A stretch of DNA of 64,000 nt from Streptomyces sp. NBC_00289 (lineage in GTDB: Bacteria; Actinomycetota; Actinomycetes; Streptomycetales; Streptomycetaceae): NCBI RefSeq assembly GCF_041435115.1, contig NZ_CP108046.1, positions 4,030,001 to 4,094,000 on the forward strand, in the 5' to 3' direction. The notes under the pieces were generated by a model. The model saw only the letters and a program-made list of their open reading frames with translations, did no database searches and was not told the origin of the DNA. The translations under genes and the position numbers were made by a program. Positions within the stretch are counted from its first letter, which is position 1. Each line of letters opens with the position of its first letter. Positions 31,856 through 40,716 of this stretch are shown here, in pieces.

Positions 31856-32722
31856 TCACGGCTTGGGCAGGACGCAGCCGGCCGCGTTCAGGTTGAGGAC
31901 GTTGGCGGTCGTGAAGCAGGCCGGGATCTGGTAGGTCTCCTGGGCGTAGTTGATGCCCTCGCGGACGGTCACGTTGCCGCCGGCGTCGACCTCGCAGGGG
32001 TTGTTCTCGGTGCAGGTCTCGCCGTCCTCGTTGCCCGTGTTGTTGACGGCGACGACCTTGCCGGTGGCGTTGTCGATGACCGGCGAGCCGGAGGTGCCGC
32101 CGATGGTCTGGCAGGCGGAGGTGTAGCGGAGGGAGTCCTTCCAGGTCCAGTCGCCCTCCTTGAGGCGGTACGCGAACCCGTCGACGTTGCAGCTGTAGAG
32201 CCGCTTCCAGTAGCCGGAGGCGACGGTGATGGCGGTGCCGGCGGTCGGGTGCGTGTCCTGCACGGTGAGCGCGCTGATGCCGTACGTGCTTCTGATCGCC
32301 GCGTAGGTGGTGTTGAGCTGGTAGATCGTCACGTCCGTGTCGGTCATCGTCGAGTAGACGACCTTGTTGGCGCGCAGCGTGCCGACCCGGGTGGCCGCGG
32401 AGTTCAGCAGGCCGAAGGTACGGGTGGAGGACTGGCCGACGATCACCTCGCCGGGCTCGGGGAAGCCCGTCTCCAGGCAGTGGCCGTTGCTGAGGACGAG
32501 CGCCGGGGCGGTGTCCGCGGAGTTGGGGAAGCGGATGACGGAGCCCGAGCAGTTGCTGAGCGAGACGGTGCCGGCGAAGTTGACGGCCTGGAGCGTCGGC
32601 GACGCGGCCTTGGTGTCCGCCTGGGCCGCGGGCGCGGTGGGCGCGGGTGCCGCGACCGCGGGTGCCGCGCCCGCCCCGGCGATCACCAGGGCGAAGAGTG
32701 CGGCGACGAGAGGCTTTCTCAT
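31856..32722 (-). CDS. Secreted trypsin-like serine protease (S1)
   Basis: 288 residues from ATG 32722. The signal peptide ends near APAVAA. A short pro-region leads to the protease domain with the triad His in LVLSNGHCLE, Asp in TDTDVTIYQL and Ser in GGTSGSPVI. Eight or so cysteines (for example LSNCSGS, CQTIGG, CTENNPCEVD) suggest several disulfides. Similar S1 proteases are secreted by many streptomycetes. There is no clear link to the neighbouring catabolic genes. Confidence 0.9.
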   Translation of the reverse strand: MRKPLVAALFALVIAGAGAAPAVAAPAPTAPAAQADTKAASPTLQAVNFAGTVSLSNCSGSVIRFPNSADTAPALVLSNGHCLETGFPEPGEVIVGQSSTRTFGLLNSAATRVGTLRANKVVYSTMTDTDVTIYQLNTTYAAIRSTYGISALTVQDTHPTAGTAITVASGYWKRLYSCNVDGFAYRLKEGDWTWKDSLRYTSACQTIGGTSGSPVIDNATGKVVAVNNTGNEDGETCTENNPCEVDAGGNVTVREGINYAQETYQIPACFTTANVLNLNAAGCVLPKP

Positions 32723-32873
32723 GTGGGGGTCCCCTCTGCATGACGAGGGTGACCGGAGATCTTCCGGCCACCCGCAATTTTTGTCATGCGCATTGTCAAT
32801 GGAGGGGTGCGTGGGGACAAGGAGGGGTTTTCGGCCTGGCGACGGGGCCGAAAACACCACCCCGACCTGACGG

Positions 32874-33611
32874 CTACTTGGGCCTTTTCGTGTTACCCGC
32901 TCCGTGCCCCTTGCCGTCGGAGTTGCCCGGAGCCGAGCCGGCCGAGGAGGCGGTGGCCGTGGGGGTGGTGGCCGGATCCGGGGACGAGGAGGCCGAGGGC
33001 TCGACGTCCTGCTCCTCGTCCGGCGAGGCGTCCGGCGAGGCACCCTTCGAGGCAGCCGCCCCGGCGGACGCCGTACCGTCCGGCCCCGCGGTGTCCGCGG
33101 AACCGGGAGACGCCGAGCCGTCCGAGGAGGACGGGTCCGCCGGACGGCTGGACTCGTCCGGGGCCGACTTCGTGCCCTCCGTGCCCTGCCGTCCGTCCGG
33201 GGAGGACCCCGAGAGCGAGAACCCGGCGATCAGCGCCGCCGCGGACACCGCTCCGGCCGCCCCGGCGGCGACCACCAGGCGGCGCGACCGCCACCGGCTC
33301 GGCTTCCGCCGCGACCGCCGCCCCCCATGGCCGACGCCAGGGTGCGACACGGGCTCGGCCCCGCCCGCCGGCCCGCCGACCGCCACCGGCCCGTCCTCGG
33401 CCACCGGCGGCAGCTCGGCCGTCTCGTCATAGGCGTTCTGCCAGCCGTGCGCGGCGGCCGGGTCGACGTACGCCTCGTACCGGGGCGTCACCTCGACCCG
33501 CGGGTGGTACACCTTCGGCACCTCGTGCGACTCGCCGCCCGCGCCCATGCCGTGGGCGCCGGTCGCACCGGCGGCGCCGTACGCCTCGTCTTCGTGATGT
33601 GGCCTGGACAT
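32874..33611 (-). CDS. Single-pass membrane protein with long Ser/Pro/Asp tail
   Basis: 245 residues from ATG 33611 (weak ribosome site). The cytoplasmic N-terminal 105 residues contain His/Gly-rich segments and a basic RRSRRKPSRWRSRR stop-transfer stretch. One membrane helix (about 112-133) is followed by about 110 residues of Ser, Pro, Asp, Gly and Ala, typical of wall-spanning linkers. No enzymatic domain is recognised. It is encoded divergently from alaA. A surface-exposed or wall-associated role is inferred from composition only. Confidence 0.7.
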   Translation of the reverse strand: MSRPHHEDEAYGAAGATGAHGMGAGGESHEVPKVYHPRVEVTPRYEAYVDPAAAHGWQNAYDETAELPPVAEDGPVAVGGPAGGAEPVSHPGVGHGGRRSRRKPSRWRSRRLVVAAGAAGAVSAAALIAGFSLSGSSPDGRQGTEGTKSAPDESSRPADPSSSDGSASPGSADTAGPDGTASAGAAASKGASPDASPDEEQDVEPSASSSPDPATTPTATASSAGSAPGNSDGKGHGAGNTKRPK

Positions 33612-33737
33612 GGCCGCGCATTCTAGAGACGGGAGGGGCCCCAGGGACAGTCGTCGGCGATAACCACCCAAAAGGCCGCGTCTCACGTGGCGGAAGACAC
33701 GACCCAAGGGGCGTAACCGGGCCGTAAGCTCCCAGAC

Positions 33738-34949
33738 ATGCAGGTGATCCAGTCGACCAAGCTCGCCAACGTCTGTTACGAGATCCGGGGCCCGGTGCTC
33801 GAGGAGGCGATGCGGCTCGAGGCGGCCGGGCATCGGATCCTCAAGCTGAACACCGGCAACCCGGCGGCGTTCGGCTTCGAGTGCCCGCCCGAGATCCTGG
33901 AGGACATCCTCCGCAACGTGTCGTCGGCGCACGGCTACGGCGACGCGAAGGGCCTGCTGGCGGCACGCCGGGCCGTGGTGATGCACAACCAGACCCTCGG
34001 CATCGAGACGGACGTCGAGCACGTCTTCGTCGGCAACGGCGTCTCTGAGCTGATCGTGATGGCGATGCAGGGCCTGCTGGACGACGGCGACGAGGTCCTC
34101 GTACCGGCGCCCGACTACCCGCTGTGGACCGCCGCCGTGTCCCTGTCCGGCGGTACGGCCGTCCACTACCGCTGCGACGAGCAGTCCGACTGGATGCCCG
34201 ACCTCGCCGACGTCGAGCGGAAGGTCACCGACCGCACCAAGGCGATCGTCATCATCAACCCCAACAACCCGACGGGCGCGGTGTACGACGAGGCGATGCT
34301 CCGGGGTCTGACCGACATCGCGCGCCGGCACAACCTGCTGGTCTGCTCGGACGAGATCTACGACAAGATCCTGTACGACGACGCCACGCACACCCCGACC
34401 GCCAAGGTCGCCCCGGACCTGCTCACCCTCACCTTCAACGGCATGTCGAAGGCGTACCGGGTGGCCGGCTACCGGGTGGGCTGGATGGCGATCTCCGGAC
34501 CGCGCGCGCACGCCGACTCCTACATCGAGGGTCTGACGATCCTGGCGAACATGCGCCTGTGCGCGAACATGCCGGGACAGCACGGGGTCGTCGCCGCGCT
34601 GAGCGGCCGGCAGACCATCCAGGACCTGGTCCTGCCGGGCGGACGGCTGCGGGAGCAGCGGGACGTGGCACACGAACTGCTGACCCAGATCCCCGGGGTG
34701 ACCTGCGTGAAGCCGAAGGGGGCGCTGTACCTCTTCCCGCGCCTGGACCCCCAGGTCTTCAAGGTCAAGGACGACCGCCGGATGGTCCTTGACCTGCTGC
34801 GGCAGGAGAAGATCATGGTGGTCCAGGGCACCGGCTTCAACTGGCCGGAACCCGACCACTTCCGGGTGGTGACCCTGCCGACGGTCGGGGACCTGCGGGA
34901 CGCGGTGACCCGGATCGGGAACTTCCTGGACGGCTACGCCCAGCCCTGA
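33738..34949 (+). CDS. alaA: Glutamate-pyruvate aminotransferase, AlaA type
   Basis: 403 residues; class I/II PLP aminotransferase, remarkably similar along its length to Escherichia coli AlaA: SKLANVCYEIRGPVLEEA, VPAPDYPLWTAAVSLSGG, INPNNPTGAVY, DEIYDKILYDD, and the PLP lysine in FNGMSKAYRVAGYR. It interconverts alanine and 2-oxoglutarate with pyruvate and glutamate. It stands alone, with a divergent membrane protein upstream and a separate transcript downstream. Confidence 0.9.
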   Translation: MQVIQSTKLANVCYEIRGPVLEEAMRLEAAGHRILKLNTGNPAAFGFECPPEILEDILRNVSSAHGYGDAKGLLAARRAVVMHNQTLGIETDVEHVFVGNGVSELIVMAMQGLLDDGDEVLVPAPDYPLWTAAVSLSGGTAVHYRCDEQSDWMPDLADVERKVTDRTKAIVIINPNNPTGAVYDEAMLRGLTDIARRHNLLVCSDEIYDKILYDDATHTPTAKVAPDLLTLTFNGMSKAYRVAGYRVGWMAISGPRAHADSYIEGLTILANMRLCANMPGQHGVVAALSGRQTIQDLVLPGGRLREQRDVAHELLTQIPGVTCVKPKGALYLFPRLDPQVFKVKDDRRMVLDLLRQEKIMVVQGTGFNWPEPDHFRVVTLPTVGDLRDAVTRIGNFLDGYAQP

Positions 34950-34997
34950 CGCTCACGCCGCGTGTGCACTCGGTCCCGAATTGCGAACAACTCAACT

Positions 34998-35012
34998 TTA
35001 GACGAAATCTAA
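34998..35012. promoter_or_regulatory. TTAGA-N5-TCTAA inverted repeat before a TAGGAT -10-like box
   Basis: TTAGACGAAATCTAA is immediately followed by AAG-C-TAGGAT (35015-35020), a good -10-like hexamer, 30 bp upstream of the small helical protein gene at 35050. This arrangement suggests a repressor site just upstream of the -10, but I cannot name the regulator. Confidence 0.5.
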
Positions 35013-35049
35013 GCTAGGATGGCTTCCTGACAGCACAGGAGGCCATCCC

Positions 35050-35472
35050 ATGTACGAGCCGATCCGCGCCAAGTCGGTCCACAGCACGATGGCCGGCCCC
35101 ACCTCCGACTTCCCGCACCGCACCCGTGAGGAAGAGCTGGACATCCAGCTCGCCGGTCATCTCGCGGCCCTGCTCGCCGTCACGGACGAGCTGCGCGCCC
35201 TGGCCCCCTCGGCCGAGCTGGACACCGCGGCCGAGCGACTCGCCGCCCAGGTCACCCGGCTGCGCAAGGGCCGCACGCCGGCCCGTGCCTCGGTGAACGC
35301 CATCGCTCCGCTGCCGCACCTGGCCGCCCTGCACCGGCGGGCGCACACGCTCGCGGGCCGCGCGCTGGTCGTCGCGGCCTCCCGGGCGGACACGGCGGCC
35401 GCGATCCTGGCCGCCGAAATGATGGACGCGCACACGGCGGCCCTGGAGCCGCGCGAGGTCGCGTCCCACTGA
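35050..35472 (+). CDS. Small helical hypothetical protein
   Basis: 140 residues; ATG with AGGAGG eight bases upstream. After a short N-terminus (YEPIRAKSVHSTMAG) it is almost all helix, Ala/Leu-rich with regular charge (ELDIQLAGHLAALLAVTDELRAL, AAERLAAQVTRLRKG, ALHRRAHTLAGRALVVAASR), suggesting a four-helix bundle. No known domain, signal peptide or membrane segment is seen. The strong ribosome site and the promoter-like region upstream argue that it is expressed. Confidence 0.75.
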   Translation: MYEPIRAKSVHSTMAGPTSDFPHRTREEELDIQLAGHLAALLAVTDELRALAPSAELDTAAERLAAQVTRLRKGRTPARASVNAIAPLPHLAALHRRAHTLAGRALVVAASRADTAAAILAAEMMDAHTAALEPREVASH

Positions 35473-35529
35473 GCCCATAAGAGGCTCCCCTCGACGGCCC
35501 CGGTCCGCGTGCACCCGCAGCGACGCGCG

Positions 35530-35668
35530 GACCGGGCGCCACGAAGACACGCGGGTCGGCGCCGTGCAGCCGCACGGACCGGTGGCGTGAAGACACGCTG
35601 ACCGGCGGCATGAAGCCGCGCGGAGCCGTGGATCAGGACACGCTGACCGGCGCCGTGGAAACGGGCCG
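35530..35668. repeat. Degenerate intergenic tandem repeat of about 23 bp
   Basis: About six imperfect units of the type gaccggcggcatgaagccgc fill most of the 287-bp stretch between the helical protein gene and the four-gene operon that starts near 35760. Apart from this repeat I see no gene or promoter in the interval. Confidence 0.7.
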
Positions 35669-35759
35669 CGACGAACCACCGCCCCATGGGGAACCCCGCA
35701 TTCCCGTTGCATACCGGGTCGCCCCCTTCACCCCCCGTTCACCCGAGCCACCCAGGAAC

Positions 35760-36881
35760 GTGAGGTTCCGCGAGCACGCTCCCGACGTGAGACGAATCGC
35801 AGGAATCGTCCTCGCGGTACTGCTGGTCGGTGGCGTGGTGGCCGCCGTCGTCGCGGGCCGCAGCAACGAGGACAAGGGCACGGCAACGAAGACCGTGCAC
35901 ATGGTGATCGGATCGGAGAAGGCGGATTTCTTCGCCGACCCCGACGTGGTGAAGGCCCTCGCCGCCAAGGGCTACACCGTCAAGGCCGAGACCTCCGGGT
36001 CCTGGGCCATGGAGGGGCTGGACCTCGAGGGATACGACCTCGCCTTCCCGTCGAGCCAGGCGCCCGCCGCCGAACTCGCCGCGCGGTACAAGGTCCGAGG
36101 CGCCCTGCCCCGCCCCTTCTACTCGCCGCTCGTCGTCGTCGCCCGGCGCGGGGCCGCCGAAGTGCTCGCGGGCAACGGCCTGGCCACGCTCGACGCCGCC
36201 CACCGCGGCACGCTCAGGATGTCCGCCCACCTCGACGCGGCCCGCCACGACCGGACCTGGCAGCAGCTCAAGGGGGCAGAAAAGTACGGGGAGTTGACCG
36301 GCACCCTCTACATCTCCAGCACCGACCCGGAGACCTCCAACTCCGGTGCCCTCTACCTCGCCGCCGCCTCCTACGTGGCGGGCGCCGGCCGGGTGGTCGC
36401 GAGCGAGGCCGACGTCGACCGCGCCGCGCCCCTGATGCGCAAGCTGGTCAGCGTCCAGGGGGCCCAGCAGTCCAGCACGGACGCGGCCTTCCGGGACTTC
36501 GTCAGCGGCGCCGGCAACCCGCTCGTCCTCGTCTACGAGTCGCAGGTGACCACCCTGCTCCGGGAGCAGCACAACCCCGGCGACCTGGTGGTCCTCTACC
36601 CGGACACCACGGTCAACAGCGACCACACCGTCGTCCCGCTCACCGACAACGGCCGCGCACTGGCCGAACTCCTCGGCACGGACCCGGCGTTGCGCGAGCT
36701 GGCGGTCCGGCACGGCTTCCGGCCGCAGGACGACGTCGCCGAGTTCGCCGCGGCCAACGCGAGCCGGACCGGCTATCTCAAGCAGGAACTGACCGGCGTC
36801 CGCCAGGCGCCCGTGCCCACCTCCAAGGTGCTGCACGAGCTGGCGCGACGGGCGCGCGGACAAGGGGGAAACACCGCATGA
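35760..36881 (+). CDS. Membrane-anchored solute-binding-like protein of the TelA/VWA operon
   Basis: About 373 residues. The start is uncertain: GTG 35760 (VRFREHAPDVRRIAG) or GTG 35787; neither has a strong ribosome site. One N-terminal hydrophobic anchor (about 13-33) precedes a type-2 periplasmic-binding-protein-like fold: MVIGSEKADFFADPDVVKALAAKG, DLAFPSSQAPAAEL, ETSNSGALYLAAASY, VLVYESQVTTLL. It resembles the binding-protein half of the VWA lipoprotein two genes on. The ATGA overlap with the TelA gene shows co-translation. The ligand is unknown. Confidence 0.75.
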   Translation: MRFREHAPDVRRIAGIVLAVLLVGGVVAAVVAGRSNEDKGTATKTVHMVIGSEKADFFADPDVVKALAAKGYTVKAETSGSWAMEGLDLEGYDLAFPSSQAPAAELAARYKVRGALPRPFYSPLVVVARRGAAEVLAGNGLATLDAAHRGTLRMSAHLDAARHDRTWQQLKGAEKYGELTGTLYISSTDPETSNSGALYLAAASYVAGAGRVVASEADVDRAAPLMRKLVSVQGAQQSSTDAAFRDFVSGAGNPLVLVYESQVTTLLREQHNPGDLVVLYPDTTVNSDHTVVPLTDNGRALAELLGTDPALRELAVRHGFRPQDDVAEFAAANASRTGYLKQELTGVRQAPVPTSKVLHELARRARGQGGNTA

Positions 36882-38056
36882 GCAGCACCGACAACGACGA
36901 CTTCACCCTCACCCCGCCCGAGGCGGTCACGCCCGTGCCCCGGGAGAAGGCCGGCGGGCTCGTCCCCGTCGCCGACGGCGTCCGGCGTGACATGGCGGAC
37001 AAGGCCGCCGCGTACGTGAACTCGCTCGCCGCCCTCGACGCCCGCTCCCCCGAGTTCGCCGGGAAGGTCGGGGAGATCACCGGCCTGGGCGCCGGCGAGC
37101 TGCGCACCGCCACCGCGCAGTCCAACCGCATGCTGGAGCGGGCCGTACGCAGTCTGCCGGCCACGGGCGGCGACGCCCAGGCGCAGGTCGCGGGCTCGCT
37201 CGTCGAGCTGCGGCGGGTGGTCGAGGACCTGGACCCGCGTGACCTCCCGGCCGCCAGGGGCCGCCGGTTCCTCTCCCGGCTGCCCGGCGGCAACAAGCTG
37301 CGCGATCACGTCGCCAGGTACGCCTCCTCGCAGGGAACGCTCAACACGATCGTGGGCTCGCTGCGCGGCGGGCAGGACGAACTGCGCCGGGACAACGCCG
37401 CCCTGCAGACCGAACGGGTCCACCTGTGGGAGACCATGGGCAAGCTCCAGGAGTACGTCGTGCTGACCGAGGCCCTGGACACGGCCGTCGAGCAGCACCT
37501 CACCGGCGTCGGGGCGGCCGACCCGGCGCAGGCCGACACCCTGCGCGCGGACGTCCTCTTCCCCGTCCGGCAGAAGCACCAGGACCTGCTCACCCAGCTC
37601 GCGGTGTGCGCCCAGGGCTACCTGGCCATGGACGTCGTACGCCGTAACAACGACGAGCTGATCAAGGGCGTCGACCGGGCCGCCACGACCACGGTGTCGG
37701 CCCTGCGCGTCTCCGTGATGCTGGCCTCCGCGCTGGACAACCAGCGCAAGGTCGTCGACCAGGTCAACGCCCTGCGCGGGACGACCGAGGACCTCATCCG
37801 CGGCAACGCGGAGATGCTCGCCACGCAGAGCGGCGAGATCCAGCGCATCGCCGCCGACCCGGCCATCGGGGCCGAGACCCTGCGGAGCGCCTTCCAGCAG
37901 ATCTACCGCACCCTCGACGCCATCGACACCTACAAGGTCCAGGCGACGGAGGCGATGGCGGTGACCGTGGAGTCCCTGACGTCCGAACTCCGGCACGCGA
38001 GCACGTACCTGGAGCGCAGCCGGTCGCAGGGCGCGCTCGAAGGGGGGCTCGCGTGA
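36878..38056 (+). CDS. TelA/KlaA-like toxic-anion-resistance family protein
   Basis: 392 residues, ATG overlapping the previous stop. The TelA family is long, helical and cytoplasmic; diagnostic parts are RGRRFLSRLPGGNKLRDHV, LREDVLFP-like TLRADVLFPVRQKHQDLLTQL, VVRRNNDELIKGVDRAATTTVSALRVSVMLASAL and the final helices. Related proteins (KlaA, TelA, YaaN) are linked to tellurite and cell-envelope stress, with unclear biochemistry. In Bacillus the yaaN gene is paired with xpaC, and an XpaC-like gene ends this operon too. It has no signal peptide. Confidence 0.85.
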   Translation: MSSTDNDDFTLTPPEAVTPVPREKAGGLVPVADGVRRDMADKAAAYVNSLAALDARSPEFAGKVGEITGLGAGELRTATAQSNRMLERAVRSLPATGGDAQAQVAGSLVELRRVVEDLDPRDLPAARGRRFLSRLPGGNKLRDHVARYASSQGTLNTIVGSLRGGQDELRRDNAALQTERVHLWETMGKLQEYVVLTEALDTAVEQHLTGVGAADPAQADTLRADVLFPVRQKHQDLLTQLAVCAQGYLAMDVVRRNNDELIKGVDRAATTTVSALRVSVMLASALDNQRKVVDQVNALRGTTEDLIRGNAEMLATQSGEIQRIAADPAIGAETLRSAFQQIYRTLDAIDTYKVQATEAMAVTVESLTSELRHASTYLERSRSQGALEGGLA

Positions 38057-39594
38057 GACGCCGACTGGCCGTTCTGGCCGCGGTCGCCGCCCTGCTGAGC
38101 GCCTGCACGGCGACGCACGGGCCGGATTCCTCGGACAAGGCCGGCGCTCCGGAGCCCGGCACCCTGCGCGTCCTCGCCTCCAGCGAGCTCAGCGACATGA
38201 CGCCGGTCCTCGACCGGGTCCGGAAGGACACCGGCATCACGGTCCGCCCCACCTATATGGGCACCCTGGACGCCGTGGAACTGCTGGCCGAGGGCAAGGC
38301 CGACGGGCGGTACGACGCCGTGTGGCTGTCGTCGAACGACTATCTCCGGCTGCGTCCCGACGCGGCGCGGGAGGTGGTGTCGGAGACGCCCGTCATGTCG
38401 AGCCCGGTCGCCATCGGTGTCCGGCGGGCCACCGTGCGGGCCCTCGGCTGGAAACCGGAGCAGGTCACCTGGTCGCAGGTCGAGCGGGCGGTCCAGGACG
38501 GCAGGCTCACCTACGGCATGACCGACCCCGCCCGCTCCAACTCCGGTTTCTCCACGCTCGTCTCGGTCGCTTCGGCCCTCTCCGGCGCCCAGTCCGCGCT
38601 CACGGACGCGGACGTCGCCAGGGCCAGGCCCCGGCTGAAGGAGTTCTTCGCGGGGCAGAAGCTGACCTCGGGGTCCTCGGGCTGGCTGGCCACCGCGTAC
38701 GAGCGGCGCGGGAACGTCGACGCGCTGCTCAACTACGAGTCCGTGCTCAAGGGCATCCCGGGGCTCACCGTGATCCGCCCCCGCGACGGTGTCGTCACCG
38801 CGGACTACCCGCTGTCCTCCCTCGCCTCGACCGACACGACCACCCGCGCGGACGTCCGCCGCCTCACCGACGCCCTGCGCACGGACGCCGTCCAGCGGCT
38901 GATCACCACCCGCACGCACCGCCGTCCGGTCGTCGCCTCCGTGCCGCCGGCGTCCGGCCTCGACACCGGCCGGCGGCGTGAACTGCCCTTCCCGGGCAGG
39001 CGTTCCGTCGCCGACGGCCTGCTCGATTCGTACGAGAACGAGCTGCGCCGCCCGTCCCGCACCGTCTACGTGCTCGACACCTCCGGCTCGATGGAGGGCG
39101 ACCGGCTGGCCCGGCTCAAGAGCGCGCTCACCGGGCTCACCGGCGACTTCCGCGAGCGGGAGGAGGTGACGCTGATGCCGTTCGGATCGGAGGTGAAGAG
39201 CGTGCGGACGCATGTCGTCGAGCCGTCCGACCCGCAGCGGGGGCTGGACGCGGTCCGCGCGGACACCCGGGCCCTCACCGCCGACGGCGACACCGCGATC
39301 TACACCTCGCTGGAGAAGGCCTACGACCATCTCGGCGCCGGCCGCGACACGTTCACGTCGATCGTGCTGATGACGGACGGCGAGAACACGGCGGGCGCGA
39401 GGGCGGCGGACTTCGACAGCTTCTACCGCGGACTGAGCGCGCGGCAGCGGGAGATCCCGGTGTTCCCCATCCTCTTCGGCGACTCCGACCGTACGGAACT
39501 GGAGCACATCGCCGAGCTGACCGGCGGCCGCCTCTTCGACGCCCGGAAGGGCTCGCTCGACGGCGCCTTCGAGGAGATCCGTGGCTACCAGTAG
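38053..39594 (+). CDS. Lipoprotein with binding-protein-like and VWA domains
   Basis: 513 residues; GTG start overlapping the TelA stop (GTGA). The signal peptide ends in a lipobox LLSAC, so lipid anchoring on the outer face of the membrane is expected. An N-terminal ABC-binding-protein-like half (about 35-300, VLASSELSDMTPVLDRVRKDTGI, SSNDYLRLRPDA, RSNSGFSTLVSVAS) is joined to a VWA domain (about 335-510) whose MIDAS is complete: DTSGS, the Thr in DGDTAIYTSL and the Asp in MTDGENT. It probably binds a ligand or metal-dependent protein partner at the membrane surface. Confidence 0.85.
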   Translation: MRRRLAVLAAVAALLSACTATHGPDSSDKAGAPEPGTLRVLASSELSDMTPVLDRVRKDTGITVRPTYMGTLDAVELLAEGKADGRYDAVWLSSNDYLRLRPDAAREVVSETPVMSSPVAIGVRRATVRALGWKPEQVTWSQVERAVQDGRLTYGMTDPARSNSGFSTLVSVASALSGAQSALTDADVARARPRLKEFFAGQKLTSGSSGWLATAYERRGNVDALLNYESVLKGIPGLTVIRPRDGVVTADYPLSSLASTDTTTRADVRRLTDALRTDAVQRLITTRTHRRPVVASVPPASGLDTGRRRELPFPGRRSVADGLLDSYENELRRPSRTVYVLDTSGSMEGDRLARLKSALTGLTGDFREREEVTLMPFGSEVKSVRTHVVEPSDPQRGLDAVRADTRALTADGDTAIYTSLEKAYDHLGAGRDTFTSIVLMTDGENTAGARAADFDSFYRGLSARQREIPVFPILFGDSDRTELEHIAELTGGRLFDARKGSLDGAFEEIRGYQ

Positions 39595-40183
39595 GGCGCT
39601 CGCGTACCTGGAGTCCCGCAAGAACATCGCCGGGGGCGTGTGCGGGCTGGCCGGTCTGGTGCTGACGTTCACGGGCGCGGCGGGCCCGTACTGGCCCGTC
39701 GTCGTCGCCGGCCTGTACGGCGCGGGCGCGCTGGTCGCCCCGCCGGAGCGGCCGCCACTGCCCGCCTTCCCCGACGCGTCGGCCCAGCTGGAGGCGGTGC
39801 GGGACGACTTCGAGAAGCTGGGCGTCTATCTGGCGGACGTGGAGCTGCCGCCCGCCGCCGCCGGCCGGCTCACCGAACTGACCGGGCTGCTGACCGCGTT
39901 GCTCGACCCCGGCTGGGTCGCGGAGGTGCTGGCCCAGGACCCCGACGGCGTGCACACCCTCGCCCGGACCGTCCGGCAGGACGTTCCGGAGGCGGTCGAC
40001 ACCTTCGTACGCACCCGGTGGTGGTCACGGCTCACGCCGGGCCAGGAGCCGCCGGAACGGCATCTGGAACGCCAGCTCGGCCTGCTGCACGCGGACGCGA
40101 AACGGCTGGCCGCCGACCTTCGCGAGACGGAGGCCCGACGACAGGAGTCGCACACGCGATATCTGGAGGACCGCTCGAAGTGA
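39581..40183 (+). CDS. XpaC-like membrane-anchored protein
   Basis: 200 residues; GTG start overlapping the VWA gene by 14 bp. The N-terminal hairpin of two hydrophobic segments (about 15-50, IAGGVCGLAGLVLTFTGAAG and WPVVVAGLYGAGAL) is followed by a helical cytoplasmic region rich in Leu, Glu and Arg (LRETEARRQESHTRYLEDRSK at the end). Size and layout match XpaC-like partners of TelA proteins. It closes the operon; an intergenic repeat array and a strong hairpin follow. Confidence 0.7.
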   Translation: MATSRALAYLESRKNIAGGVCGLAGLVLTFTGAAGPYWPVVVAGLYGAGALVAPPERPPLPAFPDASAQLEAVRDDFEKLGVYLADVELPPAAAGRLTELTGLLTALLDPGWVAEVLAQDPDGVHTLARTVRQDVPEAVDTFVRTRWWSRLTPGQEPPERHLERQLGLLHADAKRLAADLRETEARRQESHTRYLEDRSK

Positions 40184-40221
40184 GCGATGCAGGGGGACGC
40201 TCCGGGGTGAGCGGGTGAGCG

Positions 40222-40521
40222 GTGCCGCGGCGGGCTGCTTCGGGCGAATGCGCGCCACGGCGGACCGCTGCCGGTGAGCGCGTGCCACGGCCGACCCGCC
40301 CCCGGCCAGCGCGTGCCGCGGCGGGCCGCTTCGGGCGACGCGTGCCACGGCGGACCGCTGCCGGTGAGCGCGTGCCACGGCGGACCGCCCCCGGCCAGCG
40401 CATGCCACGACGGACCGCCCCCGGCCAGCGCGCGCCACGGCGGACCGCCCCCGGCCAGCGCGCGCCGCGGCGAACCGCTCCCGTTGAGCGAGTGCCGCGG
40501 CGAACCGCTTCCGTTGAGCGT
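40222..40521. repeat. Ten-unit 30-bp tandem repeat
   Basis: About ten consecutive units of 29-31 bp with core gtgccacggcggaccgc and tails alternating between ccccggccagcgc and tgccggtgagcgc. It occupies most of the 533-bp gap between the XpaC-like gene and pckA. Because the period is divisible by three, both strands show open frames, but these have no start signal and no family, so I treat the array as non-coding. Confidence 0.9.
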
Positions 40522-40536
40522 GGGTCTCACAGGCGA

Positions 40537-40589
40537 GGGCCCGCCGTCACCTCGCGTCTCGGGGCGGAGACACAGGTGACGGCGGGCCC
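40537..40589. terminator. Very strong bidirectional hairpin between convergent genes
   Basis: GGGCCCGCCGTCACCT (40537-40552) pairs perfectly with AGGTGACGGCGGGCCC (40574-40589), and inside the loop GTCTC pairs with GAGAC. It sits between the convergent XpaC-like gene and pckA and probably stops transcription from both sides. Confidence 0.85.
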
Positions 40590-40716
40590 GGGACCCCGCA
40601 CGCCGTTGTACGGAGCCTCGCCGGTACAGGGGTGTGGCCACCGCGGCCGGCCGTGACGATGATGCTGGTCAGGGCGCACTCGGCGACCGGCCGCGGAGTC
40701 TTGACGGGAGGAGGGC

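Noticed and set aside
32874-34859. A 661-codon minus-strand frame spanning alaA and the serine-rich membrane protein
   Set aside because: The upstream two thirds are antisense to alaA; the natural start at 33611 gives a sensible membrane protein.
40222-40521. CRISPR-like array
   Set aside because: Units are directly adjacent with no unique spacers and no cas genes nearby.
40222-40656. Plus-strand frame of about 144 codons made of PRRTAPGQR-like repeats
   Set aside because: The 30-bp period keeps several frames open at once; no ribosome site or promoter, and no family. Treated as a non-coding repeat.
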